Assembly (NCBI GenBank): GCA_903916595.1
Contig: CAIWXI010000053.1
Coordinates: forward strand, 1 to 39,485
From: an uncultured Bacteroidales bacterium
GTDB lineage: Bacteria > Bacteroidota > Bacteroidia > Bacteroidales > FEN-979
DNA: 39,485 bases
Reading direction: 5' to 3'
The notes beneath the pieces were generated by a model. That model had not been told where the DNA came from. It saw nothing but the letters and a program-made list of their open reading frames with translations, and searched no databases. The position numbers and the translations under genes were made by a program. Below are positions 8,601-15,778 of this stretch, one piece after another. Position 1 is the stretch's first letter; each line of letters opens with the position of its first letter.

Positions 8601-8733
8601 TTTCCAAAGCGATATCAATACGAATATGGGAATGCTGAGAAGGATCTCCATGATTGCAAAAGACAACAAGCAAACGAAACTTGCCGCGGAAATGGACGCG
8701 TTGTTTAACAAGAAACTAAAATCTTACCAGTAA
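5659..8733 (+). CDS. DUF2723 polytopic membrane protein, PMT/GT-C-like, with helical C-terminal domain
   Basis: About 1024 residues from the chosen ATG. The N-terminal 30 residues hold the first membrane helix. They are followed by WWDPGEFISTTYKLQIGHPP (33-52), the DUF2723 signature; D35 and E38 sit where protein O-mannosyltransferases (GT-C fold) carry their catalytic acidic pair. About ten to twelve membrane segments follow, with a periplasmic region around 320-480 and another membrane set around 510-620. Residues about 900-1000 are helical and TPR-like (VYMNRKKEAVMLLNSYLNNF). The family is nearly confined to Bacteroidota and is thought to transfer a sugar to exported proteins or glycans; no substrate can be read from the sequence. 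Downstream, separated by a heptamer array, is lgt, so both act on envelope proteins. The upstream codons MYLRSPFNFYY are excluded because the -7 box overlaps them. Confidence 0.88.
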   Translation: MNKYQRLNTIIGWITFVIAAVVFLLTIEPTASWWDPGEFISTTYKLQIGHPPGAPTLQLIGRIFSLFSFGDVSKVAMMMNAMSALCSAFTILFLFWVITMFARKIVAADGEMTNSRMWTIFAAGFVGAMTFTFTDSFWFSAVEGEVYAMSAMFTSLVFWTIMKWESVADQKHASRWIIFIALMIGFAIGVHLLNLLTIPALAYVIYFKKYKPTRNGMLLTFLISVVILSFIMYFVIPWLPNLAGKLEILFVNSFGLPFQSGTIFYFALLVGLIVWGLYYTRKINRPLINTIILSFAFLLIGYSTFLVLVIRANADTPINENDPKDIVSLVSYLNREQYGTWPVFYGQYYNAPIVGYEDGSPVYAHDSATHKYVIVDDRKGTIPVYDSRFMTIFPRIWSRESDRKGTLDFYKKWGGEGVPITITDEDGKSQTLNKPTFSDNLKYFFTYQVGWMYLRYFLWNFSGRQNDVQGFGGVEDGNWITGIPFLDKLRLGHDQLNLPDSKKNWGTNKYYLLPLILGLIGFFFQAKKESRGAIVIAMLFLMTGLAIVVYLNQKPFEPRERDYSYCGSTYAFAIWIGLGVIYLVQLAQKYLKKEYLSVILVFAFCFLLVPANMAKENWNDHDRSGKYSCRDFAANYLNSCDPQGVLITNGDNDTFPLWYDQEVEGIRTDVRVVNYMLASGGWYIDQLYQKIYESNPLPFTLNRKAYGAGKNDIIPFYDIGVKGYVNLKDVIDFIKSDDPQTFLTLQNGEKLKYIPSRNVKIAVDKEACIRNGIVPLHLKDKMVDTIFWTIRGNQLYKNDIMLLDFVATNNWTRPLYFASPSSVSHVFNVEKYCSVTGFVYKFMPVLADSIDYIQGMGGIDALTSYDILMNKCKWGNLSDPDVYIDPESLNNSVRPKTNAMRVAQSLVYMNRKKEAVMLLNSYLNNFPDSKIAYDMYMLPFAEVYYRAGDTLKANEIMKRVSQILTQNIDYYMSYDPAYRQYFQSDINTNMGMLRRISMIAKDNKQTKLAAEMDALFNKKLKSYQ

Positions 8734-8735
8734 GG

Positions 8736-8847
8736 TATCACGTACCACGTATCACGTACCACGTATCACGTATCACGTACCACGTATCACGTATCACGTA
8801 TCACGTATCACGTATCACGTATCACGTATCACGCATCACGTACCACG
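8736..8847. repeat. Heptamer tandem array TAYCACG, 16 units
   Basis: Sixteen uninterrupted 7-bp units in phase: TATCACG or TACCACG, plus one CATCACG at 8834-8840. Position 3 of the unit is T or C, with C in units 2, 4, 7 and 16. The array fills almost all of the 129-bp gap between the DUF2723 stop and the lgt start. It has neither spacers nor coding potential. Confidence 0.95.
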
Positions 8848-8862
8848 TAACAATCAACATTA

Positions 8863-9669
8863 ATGATACATCTGCTTTCATACATTCACTGGAACCCAAG
8901 TCCCGAGGTTTTTCACATCGGGGGCCTGGCGATCAGGTGGTACGGACTGCTATTCGCATCCGGCTTCTTCTTCGGCTATTTCATCATGCTGAAGTTTTTT
9001 AAAAAGGAAGGCATAGAAGTTGAAAAACTGGATACCCTCACCACATATATGGTGTTTGGAACTGTTTTAGGGGCCAGGCTTGGCCACTGTCTTTTTTATG
9101 AACCTGCCTGGTATCTCTCGCATCCTATAAAAATTTTTGAAGTATGGGAAGGCGGACTGGCGAGCCACGGTGCGGCCCTGGGCATCATGCTTGCGATCTG
9201 GATATTTGGTGTGAGGAACAAGCTTACCTTTCTCTGGACCATCGACCGGGTAGTTATAGTTGTGGCTTTAGCGGGCATGTTTATCAGGATGGGGAATCTC
9301 ATGAATTCAGAGATATTCGGTCATATCACGACCCTTCCCTGGGGTTTTTATTTCCTGAGGGCAGCAAATCCTGCCGAAGCTCTCGACCCCCGTCATCCGA
9401 CCGAGATATATGAAGCCTTGTGTTACCTGGTTATTTTTGTTTTTCTCTGGAGGCTGTATTATGTGAAAAACGGGAAACCTGAGCCCGGCCTGGTGTTCGG
9501 ACTGTTCCTTATACTTATTTTCGGAGTACGTTTCTTTATCGAGTTCCTGAAAGAACCCCAGGTTGGTTTTGAACAGGGTATGCTGCTTAACATGGGGCAG
9601 CTTCTAAGCATTCCTCTTATATCCCTTGGGATTTACCTGGTTTACCGGGCCCGCCTGATGGCAGCCTGA
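8863..9669 (+). CDS. lgt: Prolipoprotein diacylglyceryl transferase
   Basis: A 268-residue inner-membrane enzyme with seven hydrophobic segments. It transfers diacylglycerol from phosphatidylglycerol to the lipobox cysteine of prolipoproteins. Diagnostic blocks: WEGGLASHGAALG (95-107, with H102), RMGNLMNSEIFG (142-153, with R142, N145 and E150), RHPTEIYE (177-184) and RFFIEFLKEPQ (223-233), matching the residues known to matter in E. coli Lgt. The length is normal. It follows the DUF2723 gene across a 16-unit heptamer array with no room for an ordinary promoter after the array, so it is either co-transcribed or started from within the repeat. Its last 28 bp overlap the 3' end of the convergent glycosyltransferase gene. 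Confidence 0.96.
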   Translation: MIHLLSYIHWNPSPEVFHIGGLAIRWYGLLFASGFFFGYFIMLKFFKKEGIEVEKLDTLTTYMVFGTVLGARLGHCLFYEPAWYLSHPIKIFEVWEGGLASHGAALGIMLAIWIFGVRNKLTFLWTIDRVVIVVALAGMFIRMGNLMNSEIFGHITTLPWGFYFLRAANPAEALDPRHPTEIYEALCYLVIFVFLWRLYYVKNGKPEPGLVFGLFLILIFGVRFFIEFLKEPQVGFEQGMLLNMGQLLSIPLISLGIYLVYRARLMAA

Positions 9670-10754
9670 TCATACATTCTTTTTACTCTTTGTCTCAGTG
9701 CTGTTAAATCATTCTGTAACAGAACTCCGGTGAATCCGGCACTATCTTCAAGCGCTGCACCGAGATTGAAATTTTTCTGAGAGACCGAATAATGAATCTT
9801 TTTTTTAGAAAGCCTTCTGGCCAGATATTCCTGTTCGGTTTGACCAGGCGTTGGGATCAGTATAGCCGTCTTGCCCAGGGCTGCAAGGTCCATGAGCGTG
9901 GAATAACCACTGCGGCAGATCACAAACCGGGCATGGCCGAGGTAATACTTCATCAAGGCTGATTCAAGATGTGGAAAAACATATATGCGACCATCTATGA
10001 TCTCACGGTCTGTAGATTCTGTGCGGCCTCCGGCAATTATAGCTGTATGGGATGTTTCTTTTAATTGTTTGATGACCAGCGATTCGAGTATGCTGCGCTG
10101 GGGTTCTGGCCCCGAGAGCATAACCACGATATCGGCAATAGGGCAGGGGAGCTCATCTGCTTCTGGACCCCGCGAGGAAAAACGGGTGAGGGGGCCGATA
10201 AAATGACAGTGGCCGGGCAGGCCCGAAAAATGGGAAAGACGGCCCGATAGCCCTCCTTCGTCTTCCACATCGGGAATCCAGCATTCGTCGTATTTACCGA
10301 TAAAGGCCGAAGTGATTTTACGCAGGGGATGTGCAGACCAATGCAAGCCTTCAGGCACCTGAATATTCAGCTGATGGGTCATAAATACAGATTTCACTCC
10401 CGTATGCCAGCAACCGTAACGGTTGTCGGAAACCACAAGTCTGGCCCCTGTTTCTTTTACCAGTTTTTTCAGAAAGGCATGTTCCAGCCTGAAACCGTTA
10501 AGCAGGCGGGGAATGTTTGCTGCCATCGCCAGGACCATATTGGAGCCGGAGGGATACCGAACTTCCGTTCCGGGAAATCGCAAAAGGTCAAGCTCCGGAT
10601 ATTCGTTATGAAAAAAATCCCAGGGTCTTCCATCGGCTGCCACAATCACTTTTATTCCCTGATCCCGTAGTGAGTAAATTACAGGAATACAACGTGTTGC
10701 GTGTCCTAATCCCCAGTCAAGGGGACATACAAGGGCTATGGGATCAGAAGTCAT
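9642..10754 (-). CDS. MurG/GT28-like glycosyltransferase
   Basis: 370 residues from the ATG at 10754 (MTSDPIALVCPLDWGLGHAT). The GLGH at 15-18 is the nucleotide-sugar glycosyltransferase glycine loop of the GT-B fold. The C-terminal half has the GT28 acceptor-donor block CRSGYSTLMDLAALGK (about 280-296) followed by PTPGQTEQEYLARRL, which in MurG-type enzymes binds the UDP-sugar. No membrane segment is present, so it is cytoplasmic or peripheral. An upstream in-frame start would add 23 hydrophobic residues and abut dprA base to base; I prefer the later ATG because GT-B enzymes of this type start just before the first beta strand. It is not MurG itself, as flanking murein genes are absent. The substrate is unknown. 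Its 3' end overlaps lgt by 28 bp, tail to tail. Confidence 0.82.
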   Translation of the reverse strand: MTSDPIALVCPLDWGLGHATRCIPVIYSLRDQGIKVIVAADGRPWDFFHNEYPELDLLRFPGTEVRYPSGSNMVLAMAANIPRLLNGFRLEHAFLKKLVKETGARLVVSDNRYGCWHTGVKSVFMTHQLNIQVPEGLHWSAHPLRKITSAFIGKYDECWIPDVEDEGGLSGRLSHFSGLPGHCHFIGPLTRFSSRGPEADELPCPIADIVVMLSGPEPQRSILESLVIKQLKETSHTAIIAGGRTESTDREIIDGRIYVFPHLESALMKYYLGHARFVICRSGYSTLMDLAALGKTAILIPTPGQTEQEYLARRLSKKKIHYSVSQKNFNLGAALEDSAGFTGVLLQNDLTALRQRVKRMYDQAAIRRAR

Positions 10755-10823
10755 AAGAAAAAAAATAGTGCAAAGACCTATCACTTTCAGGCAAATGGCG
10801 GATAAAGGTAAAGGAAAAATCAA

Positions 10824-11939
10824 ATGGATGACGAAACATTAAAATATACTCTTGCCCTGACGCAGATCACGGGCATTGGCAGTGTTAACGGGAAAATGCT
10901 TATCAGCAAATTCAAAAGTGCAAAGAATGTTCTGGAGCATTATCGTGATTTTGCTTTGGACCTGAGAATGGTAAAAACCATCAGTGCGGGTCTGGGTGAC
11001 AAGGATATCTGGAGAAGGACCGAAGAAGAAATGAGATTCATCAGCAAGTACAGGCTGAAAGTCTTGTTTTTCCAGGATCCGGATTACCCCCGGAGGCTCT
11101 CCGATTGTTATGATTCACCGGTATACCTGTTTTACAAAGGGACTGCCGATCTGAATACAGAAAAGATAATTGGCGTGGTAGGGACTCGCGGAGCTACCGA
11201 TTATGGGAAGTCACTGACCCGGGATCTTATTCAGGGACTGAGGGAGGAAGATCCCCTGATTGTAAGCGGACTTGCTTTTGGGATCGACAGTCATGCACAC
11301 AAAGCGGCCCTTGACTTCGGTTTGAAAACAGTGGGAGTTCTCGGGCATGGTCTCGACCGGATATATCCAGGCAATAATACAGCCATGGCCGAAAAAATGT
11401 TGAGCCAGGGCGGGTTGATCACCGAATTCTTTAGTTGTACCAAGCCTGACCGGGAGAATTTTCCTCAACGTAACCGCATCATTGCAGGGCTCTGCCAGGC
11501 TATTGTAGTTGTGGAGGCAGCCCTGGGAGGTGGGGCTCTCATCACGGCCGATATAGCGCATACATACAACCGCGACGTGTTTGCCATGCCCGGCAGGGTT
11601 ACCGATAGGTATTCGGGTGGCTGCAATCTCCTGCTGAAGCTGAAAAAAGCCGATGTCGTGAGAAATGCCGATGACCTTATCTTTGAAATGGGCTGGAAAA
11701 AAACTGAAAAAAATATCACTCCGCCTCAGCCAAAACTTTTTATACCTCTCACCATAGATGAAGAGAAAGTGATTTCGCTGCTAAGCTCAGAGGGAGATCT
11801 CACGATCGACGAAATAAGCCGCAAGTGCCAGATGCCGGTAAACAGAGTGGCGGTGGCTATGTTAAACCTTGAAATTGAAAATGTAGTACGTTGTAAACCG
11901 GGAAAACTCTACTCGGTCAGTCAGGTTCAGGCTCAGTAA
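10824..11939 (+). CDS. dprA: DNA-processing protein DprA (Smf)
   Basis: 371 residues. It binds incoming single-stranded DNA and loads RecA during natural transformation. An N-terminal helix-hairpin-helix region (TQITGIGSVNGKML, 13-26) precedes the extended Rossmann domain: GVVGTRGATDYGK (117-129), SGLAFGIDSHAHKAALD (148-164), GHGLDRIYPGNN (174-185), FPQRNRIIAGL (213-223) and EAALGGGALITADIA (231-245). The C-terminal DprA winged helix is at about 312-368. The domain order is complete. It is divergent from the glycosyltransferase with a 69-bp gap, and its end overlaps the convergent PrsW-like gene by 23 bp. Confidence 0.95.
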   Translation: MDDETLKYTLALTQITGIGSVNGKMLISKFKSAKNVLEHYRDFALDLRMVKTISAGLGDKDIWRRTEEEMRFISKYRLKVLFFQDPDYPRRLSDCYDSPVYLFYKGTADLNTEKIIGVVGTRGATDYGKSLTRDLIQGLREEDPLIVSGLAFGIDSHAHKAALDFGLKTVGVLGHGLDRIYPGNNTAMAEKMLSQGGLITEFFSCTKPDRENFPQRNRIIAGLCQAIVVVEAALGGGALITADIAHTYNRDVFAMPGRVTDRYSGGCNLLLKLKKADVVRNADDLIFEMGWKKTEKNITPPQPKLFIPLTIDEEKVISLLSSEGDLTIDEISRKCQMPVNRVAVAMLNLEIENVVRCKPGKLYSVSQVQAQ

Positions 11940-12597
11940 GCGCCGCTTTGATACCCAGAATGAATACAATGATAGTGGAACCAAAGGTAAACAGGGTGAG
12001 AAGCTTGAAATCCTGTGTCATCAGAGTGAAAATGAACAGTCCATGGAAAAAAACTGCTCCGAACAAACCAGTAATGGTGAACATGAAATAGGTTTTGATA
12101 AATTTCGCCATCCCTACAAAGAAACCCATCACAACTGCAAAAATGATGTTGGCAGGTACGAAAATAAAGGCATACAAGGTAACCGGATAGGAGGGTTGGG
12201 TAGGGAAAAGGTTCAGGAAAAAACCAGGCAATGCAATTGCACAGAAGCCCATGGCAGTCATCACAGACATAGTTATGCCATGGATGGGCTTATCAATGAC
12301 TTTTTTGGGGATTATATAATAGCGGTAAAGAATGAATTTGCCAAGTTCAGATGCAAAGCCAATAGTGATGAAGGAATAAAATAGCAGCCTCTTCATGCTT
12401 CTCAGGTCGTTAAGCCCGAGCAGTGTCGAAAGAAGCTTGGCTGCAGCAAGAACACTTACCCCGAGAATCCCGGCCAGGAAACTTTGAAGCATTGCCTTCT
12501 GAAAGGCTTTTCCATATTTGCGCCCAAGGTACAAATACATCACAAGGGCTACTACCGGCGCGAAGGCTAAGGTGTAATATGCTAATGGTCTTATCAT
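11917..12597 (-). CDS. PrsW-like (M82) membrane protein with an incomplete active site
   Basis: 226 residues with seven hydrophobic segments. It resembles the PrsW family of intramembrane metalloproteases, which cut membrane-bound anti-sigma factors. The family's first motif EExxK appears as SELGK (83-87), so one of the two glutamates is a serine. The second motif region is HGITMSVMTAMGFCA (106-120), where active members have GxGFAxxEN; that glutamate is missing. The third is the histidine in FFHGLF (H185). With two expected acidic ligands absent, catalysis is doubtful; a non-proteolytic relative is likely. A good promoter precedes it, and its 3' end overlaps dprA by 23 bp. Confidence 0.6.
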   Translation of the reverse strand: MIRPLAYYTLAFAPVVALVMYLYLGRKYGKAFQKAMLQSFLAGILGVSVLAAAKLLSTLLGLNDLRSMKRLLFYSFITIGFASELGKFILYRYYIIPKKVIDKPIHGITMSVMTAMGFCAIALPGFFLNLFPTQPSYPVTLYAFIFVPANIIFAVVMGFFVGMAKFIKTYFMFTITGLFGAVFFHGLFIFTLMTQDFKLLTLFTFGSTIIVFILGIKAALTEPEPD

Positions 12598-12617
12598 GGC
12601 TAGTGTTTTATTTCGTT

Positions 12618-12647
12618 CAAAAATACTGATTTTTTATAATTTTACAA
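12618..12647 (-). promoter_or_regulatory. Predicted promoter of the PrsW-like gene
   Basis: On the minus strand TTG (12645-12647), a 19-bp spacer, and TATTTTTG (12618-12625) match the Bacteroidota -33/-7 pattern. The start codon at 12597 lies about 20 nt downstream of the -7 box. Confidence 0.65.
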
Positions 12648-12717
12648 GAAAATTTATAATGAGCAAATTATTTGCAAATAAGTTATCACTGAAGAAACAC
12701 CCTAAAAATACTGTTAC

Positions 12718-13626
12718 TTGGAGGGTTTAGTCATAAAATCATCCGGTAGCCTGATCAAGGTACGCCTTGAAGATGGCAGCAAGATGAACTGCAGGCTTAA
12801 AGGGCAGTTCAGGATCAGGGATATCAAACATACCAACCCGCTGGCGATTGGCGACAGGGTCGTATTCGAGCCTGATCCCCGTTATGGAACCGGGCTGATC
12901 ACAACGATTCATCCACGCGAAAATTATATCATCAGAAAGGCAACCAAGCTGTCGAAAATTTCCCATATCATCGCGGCTAACCTCGATCATGCCTATCTTA
13001 TTGTTACACTTGCGGAACCAAGAACCTCCACGGGTTTTATAGATCGCTTCCTGGTGACTGCCTCCGGCTATTATGTGCCAGCCAGTCTGGTGTTTAACAA
13101 AACCGATCTGTACGGGCCTGAATTGATGAACAGACTTGATGAACTCAGGGAGATATATGAAAAAGCAGGCTATCCGTGTTATGCTGTCTCGGCTTTAACC
13201 GGAACGAACCTTGAGAAGCTTAAATCGGTACTTCAGGGGAAAATAAACCTGTTTTCCGGTCATTCCGGTGCAGGAAAATCGGCTCTGATTAATGCGATAC
13301 AGCCAGGTCTGGACATCAGGACAGGGATCATCTCTGAAGCTCACCGGAAGGGAATACATACTACAACCTTTGCCGAGATGCATGAATTAAGTATTGGAGG
13401 CTTTATTGTTGATACACCGGGCATCAGGGAATTCGGCCTGATTGATTTTGAGAAATCAGAGATCCCGAGATGCTTCCCTGAGATGGAACAATTTCTGCCA
13501 TACTGCCAGTATAAAAACTGTACACATACACATGAACCCGACTGTGCGGTCAAGAAGGCCCTCCACCGCGGAGAAGTGAGCCGTTTGAGATATAATAGTT
13601 ATCTTAGCATCCTCAATGATAGCTAA
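12718..13626 (+). CDS. rsgA: Ribosome biogenesis GTPase RsgA
   Basis: 302 residues. RsgA is a circularly permuted GTPase that checks late maturation of the 30S subunit. An N-terminal OB fold (MEGLVIKSSG to IGDRVVF, 1-50) is followed by the permuted motifs: NKTD (G4, 127-130), GHSGAGKS (P-loop, 181-188), and DTPGIREFG (G3, 232-240). A C-terminal zinc knuckle C263-x4-C268-x-H270-x5-C276 completes the family plan. The start is TTG; the peptide from this codon aligns with the usual RsgA N-terminus, and no ATG lies nearby in frame. It overlaps the next gene by 11 bp, which suggests translational coupling. Confidence 0.96.
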   Translation: MEGLVIKSSGSLIKVRLEDGSKMNCRLKGQFRIRDIKHTNPLAIGDRVVFEPDPRYGTGLITTIHPRENYIIRKATKLSKISHIIAANLDHAYLIVTLAEPRTSTGFIDRFLVTASGYYVPASLVFNKTDLYGPELMNRLDELREIYEKAGYPCYAVSALTGTNLEKLKSVLQGKINLFSGHSGAGKSALINAIQPGLDIRTGIISEAHRKGIHTTTFAEMHELSIGGFIVDTPGIREFGLIDFEKSEIPRCFPEMEQFLPYCQYKNCTHTHEPDCAVKKALHRGEVSRLRYNSYLSILNDS

Positions 13627-14281
13627 AGACCTGATAAGCGATAATGTGATCGCGCTGAGGCCTTCCGATAAAGGTTCGGATGCCCTGGGGCTGATGGATG
13701 AACTGCGTGTTTCACAACTTCCTGTTGTAAGTCAGCTTGAATTGTTAGGTCTGATTTGCGATTCGGATATTTATAACCGGGGACAGTTTGATGAAGCTAT
13801 CTGGGACAGCCGGTTCTCGATCAGCAGGCCCTACATTTATGAACATCAGCATGTGTATGACGCCATGCTTGTGATGTCGGGACAAAAACTCAGCGTGCTG
13901 CCTGTTCTGAATGAAAAAAACCAATACCTGGGTGCAATCTCCCTTGGTTCGCTTGTTCAAAAACTTTCAGCTATTGCCTCCCTGAACATCCCGGGGGGTA
14001 TTATAGTACTTGAAGTAAATCAGAAAGATTATGTGCTTACCGAAATTGCCGGGATCGTGGAATCGAACGATGCCAAAATACTTAGCCTTTATATCACTTC
14101 ACATCCCGATTCCACGAAACTTGATATTACCATCAAGGTGAACAGTGTTGATATAGGTTCAATACTCCAGACTTTTTACCGGTACAATTATCTGGTAAAA
14201 GCCAGCTGGTCGAAGGAGGATTCCTTCGGCGACAGTTTGCAGGACCGATTCGATTCTCTGATGAATTACCTAAATATCTGA
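13616..14281 (+). CDS. CBS-pair protein with ACT-like C-terminal domain
   Basis: 221 residues, soluble. A CBS motif covers residues 1-55 (MIAKDLISDNVIALRPSDKG, VSQLPVV, GLICDSDIY) and a second covers about 70-130 (VYDAMLVMSGQKLSVLPVL, YLGAISL). The last 80 residues (from GGIIVLEVNQKDYVLTEIAG) have the beta-alpha-beta-beta-alpha-beta rhythm of an ACT-like domain. CBS pairs bind adenine nucleotides and ACT domains bind small ligands, so a sensor role is plausible, but no partner is evident. It starts inside rsgA (11-bp overlap), ends 3 bp before the Omp85 gene and is clearly in that operon. Its position just before nadK and porG is, as I recall, common in Bacteroidales. Confidence 0.85.
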   Translation: MIAKDLISDNVIALRPSDKGSDALGLMDELRVSQLPVVSQLELLGLICDSDIYNRGQFDEAIWDSRFSISRPYIYEHQHVYDAMLVMSGQKLSVLPVLNEKNQYLGAISLGSLVQKLSAIASLNIPGGIIVLEVNQKDYVLTEIAGIVESNDAKILSLYITSHPDSTKLDITIKVNSVDIGSILQTFYRYNYLVKASWSKEDSFGDSLQDRFDSLMNYLNI

Positions 14282-14284
14282 TTT

Positions 14285-15718
14285 ATGGGATGGCCGGCGA
14301 CAGCTTTGAGCCGCTTGCTGAAACAGGCCATGGTACTGCTTTTTCTTGTATCTTCAACCTCCCTGAGAGCCCAGGATCCCTATGTGATAACAGGTAAAAT
14401 AGGGATTTCGGGAAACCGTATCACTCACAGGAATGTCATCCTCCGTGAATTAAAAATAAAAGAAGGGGATACGCTTCAAAAAGAACACCTGCCACAAATA
14501 CTCAATCATGCCAGGGAGAATATTTTCAACACCAGGCTGTTTAATTTTGTGACCCTCGACACGGTGATCGATTCCGTAACAAACAGGATGAACTTAAATA
14601 TCGAGGTCATCGAACGCTGGTATGTCTGGCCTATACCTTATTTCCAGCTTTCTGACCAGAATATCAATGCCTGGTTGCAGACCTTTAACTGGAGCATGCT
14701 TACCTATGGCGTTGATTTTACCTTGAACAATGTTAGAGGCAGGAATGAAACACTTAAGATCATTACTCATTTCGGGTTCAACCAGAAGTATGGTTTTACT
14801 TATAAGATTCCCTATGTAAATAAAAAGCAAACCCTGGGTATTATATTCGGGGCCGATCTGGATCTGAACCGCCAGGTGGCTGTCCAGACTATTAATAATC
14901 AGCCGTCATACTACAATGGAACAGCTTCTTATCCGAAACAGCTGTCATTTGCTTTTGGGGATCTGTTGCTCAGGCCGAATATCTATGTGATACACACGTT
15001 CAGGCTCGCTTACAGCCATTATTATCTCGAGGATACCCTGCTGCATGTCCCGGGTTTCTCTCTGACTTACAACAACAATCAGAATTTTACAAGTTTATGG
15101 TACCAGTACAAGAACGATCACAGGGATGTGCAATTCTATCCTCTCAGAGGATGGTATTTTGATGTGGAATTCAACCATAGCATGCCCTATCGGTTTGCAC
15201 ATAATACGTATATCAAATCGCTTTTCCGCGAGTATTTACAGTTGCGGCAGCGCTGGTATTATGCTTTTTCACTCCTGGCCAAGCTGAGTCTGGAGGCGCA
15301 GCAACCCTATTATCTGCAAAAGGGTTTGGGTTACAATCGGGAGTATGTAAGGGGATATGAGTACTATGTCGTTGACGGACAGCATTATCTTCTTTGTAAA
15401 AATAATTTCAAGTTCGCAATACTTCCCGAGAGGGTTGAAAAAATTAATTTTATCAACACTCCCAAGTTCAACACCATCCCCCTGGCACTCTATGCCAACG
15501 TGTTTGTAGATATGGGTTATGTATATGCTTACCGTCAGCAGGCCTATGGGCTCAACAATGTGTATATCCCCTTTAATTCCCTGCAGAACGCGTTTATGTT
15601 AGGGTATGGGCTGGGACTGGATTTTACTACATATTACGATGTGGTGATCGGCGTGGAAGGAGCCATGAATCTCATGGGCCAAGCTGGCGTTTACATTCAT
15701 TTTATTGCCCCAATCTAG
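14285..15718 (+). CDS. Short Omp85-superfamily outer-membrane protein with POTRA region
   Basis: 477 residues. A signal peptide (about 1-29, ending SLRAQ) is followed by a POTRA-like domain (32-115: ISGNRITHRNVILRELKIKE, LNIEVIERW). The rest is a beta-barrel rich in alternating aromatic strands. The barrel has the Omp85 lid-lock motif VRGY (355-358), and near the end a GLGLDFTTYYDVVIGVEGAM strand pair closing in YIHFIAPI. At about half the size of BamA, with one or two POTRA domains, it is closest to the short BamA/TamA-like proteins of Bacteroidota. It presumably inserts or translocates outer-membrane or surface proteins; its client is not known. It ends in a terminator, separating it from nadK. 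The true bamA lies 2.6 kb downstream. Confidence 0.85.
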   Translation: MGWPATALSRLLKQAMVLLFLVSSTSLRAQDPYVITGKIGISGNRITHRNVILRELKIKEGDTLQKEHLPQILNHARENIFNTRLFNFVTLDTVIDSVTNRMNLNIEVIERWYVWPIPYFQLSDQNINAWLQTFNWSMLTYGVDFTLNNVRGRNETLKIITHFGFNQKYGFTYKIPYVNKKQTLGIIFGADLDLNRQVAVQTINNQPSYYNGTASYPKQLSFAFGDLLLRPNIYVIHTFRLAYSHYYLEDTLLHVPGFSLTYNNNQNFTSLWYQYKNDHRDVQFYPLRGWYFDVEFNHSMPYRFAHNTYIKSLFREYLQLRQRWYYAFSLLAKLSLEAQQPYYLQKGLGYNREYVRGYEYYVVDGQHYLLCKNNFKFAILPERVEKINFINTPKFNTIPLALYANVFVDMGYVYAYRQQAYGLNNVYIPFNSLQNAFMLGYGLGLDFTTYYDVVIGVEGAMNLMGQAGVYIHFIAPI

Positions 15719-15739
15719 GGGTTTTTTGAATCCCTTTTT
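15718..15739 (+). terminator. Intrinsic terminator between the Omp85 gene and nadK
   Basis: GGGGTTT (15718-15724) pairs with GAATCCC (15728-15734) including two G-T pairs, with a 3-nt loop and a run of five T. The stem begins inside the stop codon of the Omp85 gene. It ends the rsgA-CBS-Omp85 unit. Confidence 0.6.
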
Positions 15740-15743
15740 CCCG

Positions 15744-15751
15744 TATCTTTG
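15744..15751 (+). promoter_or_regulatory. Predicted -7 box of the nadK-porG-uppS-bamA unit
   Basis: TATCTTTG matches the consensus fully, 4 bp after the T run of the preceding terminator and 28 nt upstream of the nadK ATG. The -33 position carries only a T-rich sequence that overlaps the terminator stem. Confidence 0.6.
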
Positions 15752-15778
15752 CACACTGTTTAAAATTCAGCCATTCTG

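Noticed and set aside
8736-8847. CRISPR array
   Set aside because: Units are 7 bp with no spacers and no cas genes nearby; it is a simple tandem repeat.
10741-10823. Longer start of the glycosyltransferase (23 extra residues)
   Set aside because: The extension would abut dprA base to base and adds a hydrophobic stretch not expected before a GT-B first strand.
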